Shown: in pieces, positions 13,214-20,845 of the stretch | How the letters are laid out: each line of letters begins with the position of its first letter | Numbering within the stretch: position 1 is the first letter of the stretch | Virus record (IMG/VR): IMGVR_UViG_3300045961_000264 | Coordinates: 1-35,337 of that record | DNA: 35,337 nucleotides | Source of the DNA: a virus | Strand: one strand, 5' to 3' | Notes under the pieces: generated by a model | Database searches by the model: none | Seen by the model: only the letters and a program-made list of their open reading frames with translations | Told to the model about the DNA's origin: nothing | Program-made: the position numbers and the translations under genes

Positions 13214-14134
13214 ATGCCCGCTGGCATTATCAACACAGGCTCACACCCAAAACTACTCTGGCCCGGTGTACGAGCGATCTGGGGCCAGGTCTACGACGCG
13301 CATCCGAACGAGTACGAGGACCTATACGACTGGGACACCTCATCTCGTGCGTACGAGGAGAATGTGCAGGTCACTGGCTTTGGGCTGGCGTCCATCAAGC
13401 CTGAAGGCTCGGGCGGCACGTTCGACAGCGAAGTGCAGGGTATCATCACCCGGTTCCAGCACATCGCCTACTCGCTCGGCTACATGGTCACCTACGAAGA
13501 AATGCAGGACAACCTGTATGCCGAAGTCGGGGCACGTCGCGCCCAGGCCAACGCCTTCTCGATGAACCAGACGGTCGAGACCATCGCCGCTTTCCTGTAC
13601 AACAACGCCTTCAGCACGACCTACTTCACCACCGGTGACAGTGCGGCCCTGTGCTCGACGGCGCATGTGCAGGCGACCGGCGGCACGTACTCGAACGCGC
13701 TGACCCCCTCCGCGGATCTGTCCGAGGCGGCGCTCGAGGACGTGTGCATTCAGATCATGAACTTCCAGAACGACCGCGGCCTGCGGATCGCTCTGATGCC
13801 TCAGAGTCTGCATGTCTCGACCGCCGAGTGGTTCAATGCGAACCGCATCCTGAAGTCTGTTCTCCAGTCCGACACTGCGAACAACAACATCAACGTGCTC
13901 AAGGCGACGTCCGCGTTCCCCAAGGGCATCAAGATGAACCACTTCTTCACGCTCCCGAGCACGTGGTTCGTTCGCACCAACTGCCCCGAAGGCATGACGG
14001 CGTTCTGGCGTCAACGGCCGGACTTGGCGCAGGACAACGACTTCCCGACGCGCAATGCGCAGGCCTTGGCCTACATGCGCCTGTCCGTCGGCTGCACCGA
14101 CCCGCGCGGCATCGTCGGCAGCAACCGGCCGTAA
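13214..14134 (+). CDS. Major capsid protein
   Basis: This 306-aa protein is preceded by AAGGAG. Its position after scaffold and decoration genes and its length fit an HK97-fold shell protein. Recognisable elements are a long helical spine-like region (GYMVTYEEMQDNLYAEVGARRAQANAFS is the centre), a surface-like loop with Ser/Thr-rich segment, QNDRGLRIALMPQSLHVS and a final beta-rich A-domain-like part with FFTLPSTWFVRTNCPEGM and FWRQRPDL. Such FWR/RP segments near the C-terminus occur in Mu gpT-like and related capsid proteins. Expected behaviour is assembly into a T=7-type procapsid around the scaffold. A nested hairpin follows the stop. Confidence 0.85.
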   Translation: MPAGIINTGSHPKLLWPGVRAIWGQVYDAHPNEYEDLYDWDTSSRAYEENVQVTGFGLASIKPEGSGGTFDSEVQGIITRFQHIAYSLGYMVTYEEMQDNLYAEVGARRAQANAFSMNQTVETIAAFLYNNAFSTTYFTTGDSAALCSTAHVQATGGTYSNALTPSADLSEAALEDVCIQIMNFQNDRGLRIALMPQSLHVSTAEWFNANRILKSVLQSDTANNNINVLKATSAFPKGIKMNHFFTLPSTWFVRTNCPEGMTAFWRQRPDLAQDNDFPTRNAQALAYMRLSVGCTDPRGIVGSNRP

Positions 14135-14213
14135 CCCGCATGAGGGAGCTTAGGAGCTGAAGGTCCCTAGGCTTAAACGACTGTCCTGAAGTACAGCGTC
14201 CCTCCCCGACCCA

Positions 14214-14246
14214 CCTTACGCCTTCGGGCGTGACAACCACGTAAGG
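14214..14246 (+). promoter_or_regulatory. Nested hairpins after the major capsid gene, covering the next ribosome-binding site
   Basis: ACGCC-TTCG-GGCGT (14218-14231) is a five-pair stem with a UUCG loop. An outer or alternative pairing joins CCTTACG (14214-14220) with CGTAAGG (14240-14246). The right outer arm contains the GTAAGG that serves as Shine-Dalgarno for the ATG at 14254. The element could reduce read-through or hide the ribosome-binding site, which would lower expression relative to the capsid protein. No U-tract follows. Confidence 0.45.
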
Positions 14247-14253
14247 ATCTATC

Positions 14254-14985
14254 ATGGGTACCCCCGTTCGTTTTCCCTACGGCGTCACTAACGTCGTCAA
14301 GGCATCTCCCACCGGCATGCTCGGCTTGCCCGACCCCACCACCTGGGTCACCTACTTCAACGACTTCCAGACCTTCGCGACTGCCGAATGGACTATCACC
14401 ACAACCGAGGGTGGTGCCGGCGATGCCACTGAGGCTCTCACGGACGCACACGGCGGCGTGCTGCTCATCACCAACGACGCCGCCGACAATGATCTGGACT
14501 TCTTCCAGAAAGTCGGTGAGTCTTTCCTGCCCGACTCGGCGAAGAAGCAGATCGGCAAGATTCGCTTCAAGATCAGCGACGCTACGCAGAGTGAGTTCTA
14601 CTTCGGCCTGATGATCACCGACACCGATCCACTCAGCTCGACCGCGGGCGATGGCGTGACTGACGGCATCTTTTTCATGAAGGAGGACGGCACTACCAAT
14701 GTCAACTTCTACGTCCAGAAGAATGCGACCACCGGTCAGCTCACCTCTTCCGCAGTCACGACGCTAACGGCGGACACCTGGACCGAGCTCGCATGGGCCT
14801 ACGACGGCCGCCGCTACGTTACTCTGTGGAAGGACGGCGCGCAGCTCAGCAGCGTTGACCTGACCGCGACCGTGACCGACTACCTGCCAGACACCGAGTT
14901 GACCGTCAGCTTCGGCCTGAAGAACGGCGAGGCCGTTGCGAAGACGCTGTCCATCGACTACATCTTCGTCGCGCAAGAGCGTTAA
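14254..14985 (+). CDS. Jelly-roll/lectin-like structural protein (243 aa)
   Basis: The sequence is almost all beta, with YFNDFQTFATAEWTITT at the N-terminus, several Gly/Asp/Asn turns, GKIRFKISD, a VTDGIFFMKEDG segment, an alternating strand pattern WTELAWAYDGRRYVTLWKDG and a final SIDYIFVAQ strand. This fits a concanavalin-A/LamG-type beta-sandwich, a fold used by phage head or tail surface proteins to bind glycans or to stabilise capsids. It lies directly after the major capsid gene. It could be a second head protein, a head-fibre-like protein or a tail component. A hairpin overlaps its ribosome-binding site. Confidence 0.6.
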   Translation: MGTPVRFPYGVTNVVKASPTGMLGLPDPTTWVTYFNDFQTFATAEWTITTTEGGAGDATEALTDAHGGVLLITNDAADNDLDFFQKVGESFLPDSAKKQIGKIRFKISDATQSEFYFGLMITDTDPLSSTAGDGVTDGIFFMKEDGTTNVNFYVQKNATTGQLTSSAVTTLTADTWTELAWAYDGRRYVTLWKDGAQLSSVDLTATVTDYLPDTELTVSFGLKNGEAVAKTLSIDYIFVAQER

Positions 14986-14997
14986 TCGGGGGCTGCT

Positions 14998-15387
14998 ATG
15001 GCAAACGCAGTCACCACACAAACGCTCATTGACGGGGACCGCAATGTCGTCATCCTCCTTACCGGCGTGCTGGACACCAGCAACGAGTCGCGTACAATCA
15101 AGGTGGACGTTTCCGGGCTCGGCCCGGCGCCCACCAAGGTTCGCGTGGACACCATCCGCCACCTGATCTCGCCCGGCCTTATCGTCGTGCTAGACTGGGA
15201 TGCAACAGCCCCGGTGACGTTCGCTGCCCTCACCGGCTACGACGAAGTCGAGGCGAAGTGCTTCGGCGGTCTGCAGAACAACGCAGGCGCCGGCGTTACC
15301 GGCGACATCTACCTGACAACGCTCGGCTGGGCGTCAGGCGTTTTGGCCTACAACATCATCCTTGAGATGACGAAGGTGAGCTTCTAA
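14998..15387 (+). CDS. Hypothetical structural protein, connector region (129 aa)
   Basis: A compact, beta-rich protein with no Cys-rich or membrane segments beyond one cysteine. It starts MANAVTTQTLIDGDRNVVIL, has repeated strand-like segments (VVILLTGVLDTS, LIVVLDWDATAPVTF) and ends ILEMTKVSF. Small proteins of this size and make-up are common between the major capsid and adaptor genes of podoviruses. GGGGGC precedes the ATG by a few bases. The stop overlaps the ATG of the gp4-like gene (TAATG), so the two are probably made in linked amounts. The precise role is unknown. Confidence 0.6.
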   Translation: MANAVTTQTLIDGDRNVVILLTGVLDTSNESRTIKVDVSGLGPAPTKVRVDTIRHLISPGLIVVLDWDATAPVTFAALTGYDEVEAKCFGGLQNNAGAGVTGDIYLTTLGWASGVLAYNIILEMTKVSF

Positions 15388-16106
15388 TGGCCGGCCCCGC
15401 ATCCCTCAATACGCCATCTCGTCTCATCACCCAGGCGCTGCGGGATTGCGGGCGCCTCCAGATCGGCGACACCCCTACAGGCGAAGTCATCGCCGACGCG
15501 ATGGGCCGCCTGACCGACCTGATCAACACCTGGCAAACGCAGGGGTTGAAGCTCTGGCTCAACACGACGCAGAGCATTACTCTGACCGCCGGCCTCGCAT
15601 CATATACCCTCGGTCCAGCTGGCGCCATCATCACAGTCAAACCAATGCGTGTCATCGAGGGCTGGTTTGTCCGCGCCGACAGCACGCAATATCCGATCTG
15701 GCCGCTGTCGTGGAACGAGTATCAGCGCCTGGGCAACCTCACCGCGCAGGGTGCCATCAACAGCTACTTCGTCGACAAGCAGGCCGCGAACCTCGTCGTC
15801 AAATTTTGGCAGGTCCCCAACGCCACCGCCGCTCTCGGCACAGTCAAGCTCCTTATCCAGGCGCAAGCGCTGGCCCCGACCGAACTCGACGAGACGATGT
15901 CCTTCCCCATCGAGTGGTTTCTGGCGCTGCGCTGGGCCCTCGCCGACGAGTTGGCCACCGGCCAACCCCTCCCCATCATGGAGCGCTGCCAGGCCAAATC
16001 CCTGTACTATCGCGACCTGCTCGAGGACTGGGATGTCGAGGACGCGCCCACCCGCTGGCAGATCGACCCGATCACTTCGGGCATGCGGCCGAGCAGGTTT
16101 CGTTAA
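15387..16106 (+). CDS. P22 gp4-like head-to-tail adaptor protein
   Basis: This 239-aa protein begins with helices (SRLITQALRDCGRLQIGDTPTGEVI; MGRLTDLINTWQTQGLKLW), continues into a beta domain (SITLTAGLASYTLG, RVIEGWFV) and ends with a helical region (MSFPIEWFLALRWALADELATG; LYYRDLLEDWD). Helix-beta-helix order and the LN.W...GLKLW motif match P22 gp4-type adaptors, which attach to the portal after packaging and close the head. The gene lies just before the gp10-like hub, as in P22-type tail clusters. The length is somewhat above P22 gp4 (166 aa), in line with other podovirus homologues. The start overlaps the preceding stop (TAATG). Confidence 0.75.
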   Translation: MAGPASLNTPSRLITQALRDCGRLQIGDTPTGEVIADAMGRLTDLINTWQTQGLKLWLNTTQSITLTAGLASYTLGPAGAIITVKPMRVIEGWFVRADSTQYPIWPLSWNEYQRLGNLTAQGAINSYFVDKQAANLVVKFWQVPNATAALGTVKLLIQAQALAPTELDETMSFPIEWFLALRWALADELATGQPLPIMERCQAKSLYYRDLLEDWDVEDAPTRWQIDPITSGMRPSRFR

Positions 16107-16119
16107 TAGGGGCGCATAA

Positions 16120-17790
16120 ATGGCCGATTATACGCGCGATGCCCCCAAGGAGTTAACCCTCCCTCCGCGCCTTCCTTTGGTGGGTGTCCCTAACCAACGC
16201 CAGACGTCCGTCGAGACCGACTCCCGCCTGATCAACGGCTATGTGGAGATGGGCGAGGATGGCGTGCTGCGCGTGGTCAAGCGGCCAGGCCTTACTGAGC
16301 TGTACACCTTGTCCGGCCTCGGTGCGGGAATGTTCGAGAATTACTCGATATTCTACACCGTCAGCGGCGGAACGGCAACCGCCAAGATCCACTACGATGG
16401 CGCAGCTGGCACAACGATCGAGTCCTACCCAAGCAGCGAACCGCTCACCCGCTTCTTCCATTTTGCCACCGCACCGACCAGTAACGACCCGACTGACGAT
16501 GTGCTGGTGTATCAAAACGGCTTCAACTGGTTTATCAGCACAACGCTTCAGCCGAAATCGCTTGACGCCTCCTCAATCACCGCTAGCATTACCCTGGGTT
16601 CGCCCACCGCGACTGTCGCCAGCACGACCGGCCTCACCGAATACACTGCGATTACGCACGCCAGCATCCCGGCAAACACGCTGATCCAGAGCATCGACTC
16701 CGCGACGCAGTTCACTATGACTGCCAACGCCACAGCGACAAACGCTGCCGCCGCACTCACCTTGGCCGTCGGCGGCCCTGCAATTCGCGAAGGCTTCTCG
16801 AGCGCCTCCAGCATTCGCCACTGGGTCCACGGCATCACGGTCCTCAACAACTCCGTGTACTTTTTCACGGTGCAGCGCAAGCTCATCGGGGCCGACTTCA
16901 ACGAGCCAACCTCGTGGAATCCGCTCAACTTCCTGTACGTGTACGTCGAGCAGGATTCTGCGATTAGCCTCGAGCGCCAGCTCACCTACATCGTTGCGTT
17001 TAAGTCAACTACCACTGAGTTCTTCCGTGACGCCGGCAATACCCCAGGCTCCCCACTCGAGCGCGTCGAGGGTCTGCAGCTCAACGTTGGCTGCCTCGAC
17101 GGCCGCACTGTTCAGTCCATCGACGGCTCCGTCTTGTGGGTCAGTGTGACCGAATCCGGCTTGCGCAGCGTCTACCTCATGGAAAAGATGAAGGCGGTCG
17201 AGATAGCTACACCAGCTGTACGTCGCGTCCTATCCGCAGTCACGCCAACGCACGGCATCTCTTTCTCGGTGGCTGGCCACTCCTTCTACTGCATCACCGA
17301 CTTCGTCGCTGGCGTCAGTCTGGTCTACGACATCACTTCCAAGTTTTGGTCCTATTGGCAGGCCCTCGGCACGACGTACTTTCCCTTCGTCGCGGCCACG
17401 GTCGTCAACGGAGTCACCCGCCTGCAGCATGCCACCAACGGGAAGATCTACGTTCTTGACCAGACGGTCTACCTCGACGTTTCTACCCCCATCACGATGG
17501 ATATCTACTGCCCTCAATTCGACGGCAATATCCGTGTGGCCAAGCACCTCGCCCGCATGCACGTTGTCGCCGACCAGCAGCCCGGCGGTGTCTTGCAGGT
17601 CCGCAACAACGACTACGATCAGACCGCCAGCCGCTGGACCAACTGGCGCGAGTTCGACCTTAGCCAGGCCCGCCCCACAATAACCAACTGCGGTTCGTTC
17701 ACCAAGCGATTCTATCATTTCCGGCATGCCTCCCCAACTCCGTGCCGCCTCACCGCAGTTGAACTTGAGTTGCAGCCTGGGGTGCTGTAA
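16120..17790 (+). CDS. P22 gp10-like tail hub / packaged-DNA stabilisation protein
   Basis: This 556-aa protein is a beta-propeller-type hub that binds the adaptor ring and carries spikes. Recognisable pieces are the N-terminal VETDSRLINGYVE followed by RVVKRPGL, the central VYFFTVQRKLIGADFNEPTSW, AFKSTTTEFFRDAG and the SIDGSVLWVSVTESG.RSVYLM series. These are typical of the phage-stabilisation family (gp10). Residues ~153-217 form an inserted small beta module that resembles residues ~255-322 of the tailspike (shared GSP..TV, IP...I.S, T.F...ANATA). AGGGG precedes the start. The next gene starts in TAATG. Confidence 0.8.
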   Translation: MADYTRDAPKELTLPPRLPLVGVPNQRQTSVETDSRLINGYVEMGEDGVLRVVKRPGLTELYTLSGLGAGMFENYSIFYTVSGGTATAKIHYDGAAGTTIESYPSSEPLTRFFHFATAPTSNDPTDDVLVYQNGFNWFISTTLQPKSLDASSITASITLGSPTATVASTTGLTEYTAITHASIPANTLIQSIDSATQFTMTANATATNAAAALTLAVGGPAIREGFSSASSIRHWVHGITVLNNSVYFFTVQRKLIGADFNEPTSWNPLNFLYVYVEQDSAISLERQLTYIVAFKSTTTEFFRDAGNTPGSPLERVEGLQLNVGCLDGRTVQSIDGSVLWVSVTESGLRSVYLMEKMKAVEIATPAVRRVLSAVTPTHGISFSVAGHSFYCITDFVAGVSLVYDITSKFWSYWQALGTTYFPFVAATVVNGVTRLQHATNGKIYVLDQTVYLDVSTPITMDIYCPQFDGNIRVAKHLARMHVVADQQPGGVLQVRNNDYDQTASRWTNWREFDLSQARPTITNCGSFTKRFYHFRHASPTPCRLTAVELELQPGVL

Positions 17791-18221
17791 TGGCTTTGTA
17801 TGCAGCGCCACCCTTCTACTACCCAATCTTCGATGAAGACAAGGCGCGTGCTGGCAACTACCAAATCAGCCAGCCCTGGCACGATTGGTTTCTCAAGCTC
17901 GGCTCCGGTTCGTCAAGCACAGGCACCGATCTTACTGCCCTTAACACGCAGGTCGCCGCTCTGTCCTTGCGCGTCACGGCCCTCGAACTGGAGTTGGCAT
18001 CCTTGACCGCAAACTACGCAACCCAGTACGATCAGGACTCGTCCACGCCCACGTATGCTTACTATGGGCGGGCCGATCCAGGCGTGGCAACCTCGGCGGC
18101 CGCGTGGCAGATTCAAAAGCTTACCTACGCTGCGGATGGAGATGTTACGATTCAGTGGGCTGATGGCAATGACTCATTCGACAATGTCTGGGATAACCGG
18201 GCATCCCTTTCCTATTCATAA
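17790..18221 (+). CDS. Small trimeric fibre or needle-type protein (143 aa)
   Basis: The N-terminal part (YYPIFDEDKARAGNYQISQPWHDWF is its start region) is followed by a trimeric coiled coil (residues ~49-75, LNTQVAALSLRVTALELEL) and a short C-terminal domain with YYGRADPGVATSAAAWQIQK and WADGNDSFDNVWDNRASLSY. That last signature is typical of the distal or core segment of phage tail-fibre proteins. The gene follows the hub directly (TAATG overlap). It may be a short fibre, a tail needle or plug component. The DNVWDN motif reappears in the protein at 18758. Confidence 0.65.
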   Translation: MALYAAPPFYYPIFDEDKARAGNYQISQPWHDWFLKLGSGSSSTGTDLTALNTQVAALSLRVTALELELASLTANYATQYDQDSSTPTYAYYGRADPGVATSAAAWQIQKLTYAADGDVTIQWADGNDSFDNVWDNRASLSYS

Positions 18222-18230
18222 GGACAAACT

Positions 18231-18722
18231 ATGGCAACCGGAACAATCAAGTGGTTCGCTCAGGCGCTCGAAGACCTGGGCAACAAGCTCCACAATATCA
18301 ACGGCGACACGCTCAAGCTCGGCATTGTCACCACGGCGACGGTTCCGTCTCTGAGCACGGCGGCCCCCCATTGGGGCGGAACAGGGACCACGAACTTCGC
18401 AACGAATCAGGTCGCCACCGGCGGCACCAGCTACACAGGACCGAAGACGCTGGAGATTTCAAGCGGTGGCGGCGGTTCGCAGACCTGGGCACTGGTTAGC
18501 AATGTGCCGACTTTGCGCGCCGACACGATCACGATGGCGCAGGATGCCAGCGGCTTCACCAACGGCGCTTATGGCATCATCTACAACGACACGGACGCCA
18601 ACAAGCGGGCGATCGCGTTTATCGAGCTGAGTTCGGGCGGCACGCTGTCGCTGGTTTCTGGGCAGGTAATCATTGACTGGTCAGGCGCCAGCAATGACAT
18701 CCTGACGATCACCCAGAGCTAA
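18231..18722 (+). CDS. Hypothetical structural protein (163 aa)
   Basis: After a helical N-terminus (IKWFAQALEDLGNKLHNINGDTLKLGIV) comes a Gly/Ser/Thr-rich, beta-rich protein with a linker containing GGGGS. It closes with strands (GIIYNDTDANKRAIAFIELS; LSLVSGQVIIDWS). Proteins of this form in podoviruses are minor tail or capsid components. A ribosome-binding AAGGA precedes it. I cannot name a family; it does not look enzymatic. Confidence 0.55.
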   Translation: MATGTIKWFAQALEDLGNKLHNINGDTLKLGIVTTATVPSLSTAAPHWGGTGTTNFATNQVATGGTSYTGPKTLEISSGGGGSQTWALVSNVPTLRADTITMAQDASGFTNGAYGIIYNDTDANKRAIAFIELSSGGTLSLVSGQVIIDWSGASNDILTITQS

Positions 18723-18757
18723 CGCGCGGCGCGATCTGCAACCCTGAAGGAGTTGAC

Positions 18758-19186
18758 ATGAAACGGTATTATCTATCTAAAATCAAGGCGGTAGAAATCC
18801 CTGGCATGGGTACTGCCTACAGGCACCGATTGCAGGAATACGCCGATGCAACATACGCTGGAGGCGAAATTGCCGTTGATCCGATCACCGGCATACCGAC
18901 GCAAAAGGCGCTGTTGGTGCTTGTCGGCGCCAAAGTGCATAGTCGTTTTGTAAATGACCCGGAGCTGATCGAGTTCCCCTTGGTGTCGCTTGATTCCAAG
19001 GTATCAACCATTCACACACCGACAAAAACAAAATGCAAGAACGACATTGTTGCGCTGGGGCTCACAAAGAATGCCGTTGATAACGTATGGGACAACGCCG
19101 ATGGGCTGCGCGATGTCATTAACCATTATGGGCGATTAAACACGCCAGCATTTGACGCCAACGACTTTGATCTAGACGAGAATTGA
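18758..19186 (+). CDS. Hypothetical protein (142 aa), AT-richer DNA
   Basis: AAGGAG precedes the ATG. The N-terminal part is basic and beta-like (MKRYYLSKIKAVEIPGMG), the middle mixed and the C-terminal part helical and acidic (NDFDLDEN at the end). It contains VDNVWDNADGLRDVINHYG, sharing DNVWDN with the protein at 17790. No family is recognised. It is encoded in a segment (18758-20830) with lower GC and more varied codon use than the head genes, suggesting recent exchange. A virion-associated or tail-assembly role is likely from position only. Confidence 0.5.
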   Translation: MKRYYLSKIKAVEIPGMGTAYRHRLQEYADATYAGGEIAVDPITGIPTQKALLVLVGAKVHSRFVNDPELIEFPLVSLDSKVSTIHTPTKTKCKNDIVALGLTKNAVDNVWDNADGLRDVINHYGRLNTPAFDANDFDLDEN

Positions 19187-19195
19187 CGATACACC

Positions 19196-19795
19196 GTGGC
19201 CAATCGTTCAGATAATTTCAATAGAGCCGACTCAACATCTGCACTGGGGTCGCCCAGTGATGGTGGCTCTGATTGGGTTGCGGCGGCCGGCACATGGGGG
19301 ATTTCTTCAAACACCGGCTACAAAGTTTCGTCTGCCGCGTTTCAGTCAGCATATCTTGAGGCGTCGTCGGCAACATGTAGTGTTTCCTTCACGGTTGCCG
19401 CACAAGGCAACGGAGGGCTTGTTGGGAGACTGGCAAACGATAACAACTTTATTTATGGGCAGGTTGTTAGTAATTCAACAGTCTGCTACGTTTATCGGAA
19501 AGTTGGCGGAACATTCACCCAGATCGGCCCCTCAGCCACAGTTACTCACACTGTTGGGGATGTGTGGCTGCTGTCGATTGACTCCTCAGATAACATTTTA
19601 CTTAAACAAAATGGCACAACACGCATAACAACGTCATCGTCCAGCGGGTCAACAAACACCAAATGGGGATTGTGCGATTTCGCGATGAACACAAGGTACG
19701 AGAACTTTGAGGTAATAGATTTGGCTGGCGGAGCATCTGCTTATTCTCCCGGCCGTCTTTCACGCGCTTTCCCGCGTCCAATATTGAATTTTTAG
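19196..19795 (+). CDS. LamG/concanavalin-A-like surface protein (199 aa)
   Basis: GTG start at 19196; no clear Shine-Dalgarno. The protein opens NFNRADSTSALGSPSDGG, followed by AGTWGISSNTGYKVSS and regular beta strands (VSFTVAAQGNGGLVGRL; NNFIYGQVVSNSTVCYVYRKVGG). The NRAD..LG....G..W......W.I pattern is typical of a concanavalin-A-like lectin/glucanase fold used by phages and bacteria for glycan binding. A small basic tail with two prolines follows. GC falls to 35% (21 of 60) in 19441-19500. It is probably a virion surface protein involved in host attachment. Confidence 0.65.
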   Translation: MANRSDNFNRADSTSALGSPSDGGSDWVAAAGTWGISSNTGYKVSSAAFQSAYLEASSATCSVSFTVAAQGNGGLVGRLANDNNFIYGQVVSNSTVCYVYRKVGGTFTQIGPSATVTHTVGDVWLLSIDSSDNILLKQNGTTRITTSSSSGSTNTKWGLCDFAMNTRYENFEVIDLAGGASAYSPGRLSRAFPRPILNF

Positions 19796-19804
19796 GGGTA
19801 TTTT

Positions 19805-20275
19805 ATGAATGGTCGAATCTACACGGTTGTCTTCTCTGCAGTTGCTGTCACCGCAGCACAGGACCTATTTGAAATCAGCCCGGCAGATGATAAGCCTGTT
19901 GAGATTGTCGGTATCGAACTCGGGCAGACGACCGATTCCGGCGACGCCCAGGATGAGCAACTGCAGATCAGCATTATTCGGGGCTTTACCACGAGCGGTT
20001 CAGGCGGGTCTGCACCTACGCCCGCGCCGCTATCGCCTTCTGATACCGCTGCCGGATTTGCAGCCGAGGTCAACAACACCACAGTTGCAAATACCGGCAC
20101 CTCAGTGACTCTGCATACGGGGGCATGGAATGTTCGGGCTGGCTATATCAACTGGTTCCCGGAGGGGATCCGCCCAGCCGCGACCCAGGCAAACACAACC
20201 ATCGTCGTTCGGCAAACAGCCCCGGCCGACTCAATCACAATGAGCGGCACGCTGTACGTGCGCGAATTGGCCTAA
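19805..20275 (+). CDS. Hypothetical structural protein (156 aa)
   Basis: AGGGG lies before the ATG. The protein is beta-rich (TVVFSAVAVTAAQDLFEI; PVEIVGIELGQTTDS; VTLHTGAWNVRAGYINWFPEG; ADSITMSGTLYVREL) with a Pro/Ser/Thr linker (SAPTPAPLSPSD). Proteins with this strand pattern occur widely next to tail-fibre genes of environmental phages without a known role. It is probably a virion component. No cysteine, membrane span or catalytic pattern is seen. Confidence 0.55.
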   Translation: MNGRIYTVVFSAVAVTAAQDLFEISPADDKPVEIVGIELGQTTDSGDAQDEQLQISIIRGFTTSGSGGSAPTPAPLSPSDTAAGFAAEVNNTTVANTGTSVTLHTGAWNVRAGYINWFPEGIRPAATQANTTIVVRQTAPADSITMSGTLYVRELA

Positions 20276-20288
20276 CAGAAACTGACCA

Positions 20289-20837
20289 GTGACGATGTTC
20301 CGGTACCGACCTTGGTGGCCTAGTCGCGTTATTGCGCGACAGCCAACGTCGGTACTTTTTACAAACACCATAACGGCAACAGTCGGCAATGCCGCTGCAG
20401 ATGGCTCTACAGCAAATGTCAACCAGCAAACATACATAAGCGCAAGCGCTGGCAACGCTGTTGCGGATGGCGCACTTGCCAACCTAAACACTGAAATAGT
20501 TGTTTCCGGCCTCGTCGGAAATGCCGTAGCAAATGGCGCTGCGGCTTCCGTTTCTGGTGACACGACGATCAGTGCCGATACTGGCAATGCAGTCGCAAAC
20601 GGCTCAACCGCCAGTGTCTCCAATTCCAGCGATGTCACGATAAGCTGCACGGCCGGGAATACGGTCGCCGATGGGTCAACGGCAACTCTTTATCTCGGTA
20701 TCGTCGTCACAGGAATTACAGGAAATGCTGTTGCGGATGGGCCAACCGCCAGCATCGGAAGTGGCAGTACCAGCACAGGCAACGCATATTTCGACATTAT
20801 CTCAGGGCGCCTGCTGATCTTGCGCCGCATCAACTAG
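20289..20837 (+). CDS. Repeat protein with six GNAVADG-type units (182 aa)
   Basis: The start is GTG 20289 or ATG 20295; neither has a clear ribosome-binding site, so it is uncertain. After a 32-residue basic N-terminus come six imperfect repeats of 22-24 residues beginning GNAAADG (33), GNAVADG (55), GNAVANG (77), GNAVANG (99), GNTVADG (123) and GNAVADG (145). Each continues with two or three small residues and a strand-like, Val/Ile/Ser/Thr-rich half. The protein ends in a helical basic segment (ISGRLLILRRIN). The repeats look like a short solenoid or stacked beta structure, possibly part of a fibre shaft. I do not recognise the family. Confidence 0.6.
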   Translation: MTMFRYRPWWPSRVIARQPTSVLFTNTITATVGNAAADGSTANVNQQTYISASAGNAVADGALANLNTEIVVSGLVGNAVANGAAASVSGDTTISADTGNAVANGSTASVSNSSDVTISCTAGNTVADGSTATLYLGIVVTGITGNAVADGPTASIGSGSTSTGNAYFDIISGRLLILRRIN

Positions 20838-20845
20838 GAGCTTGT

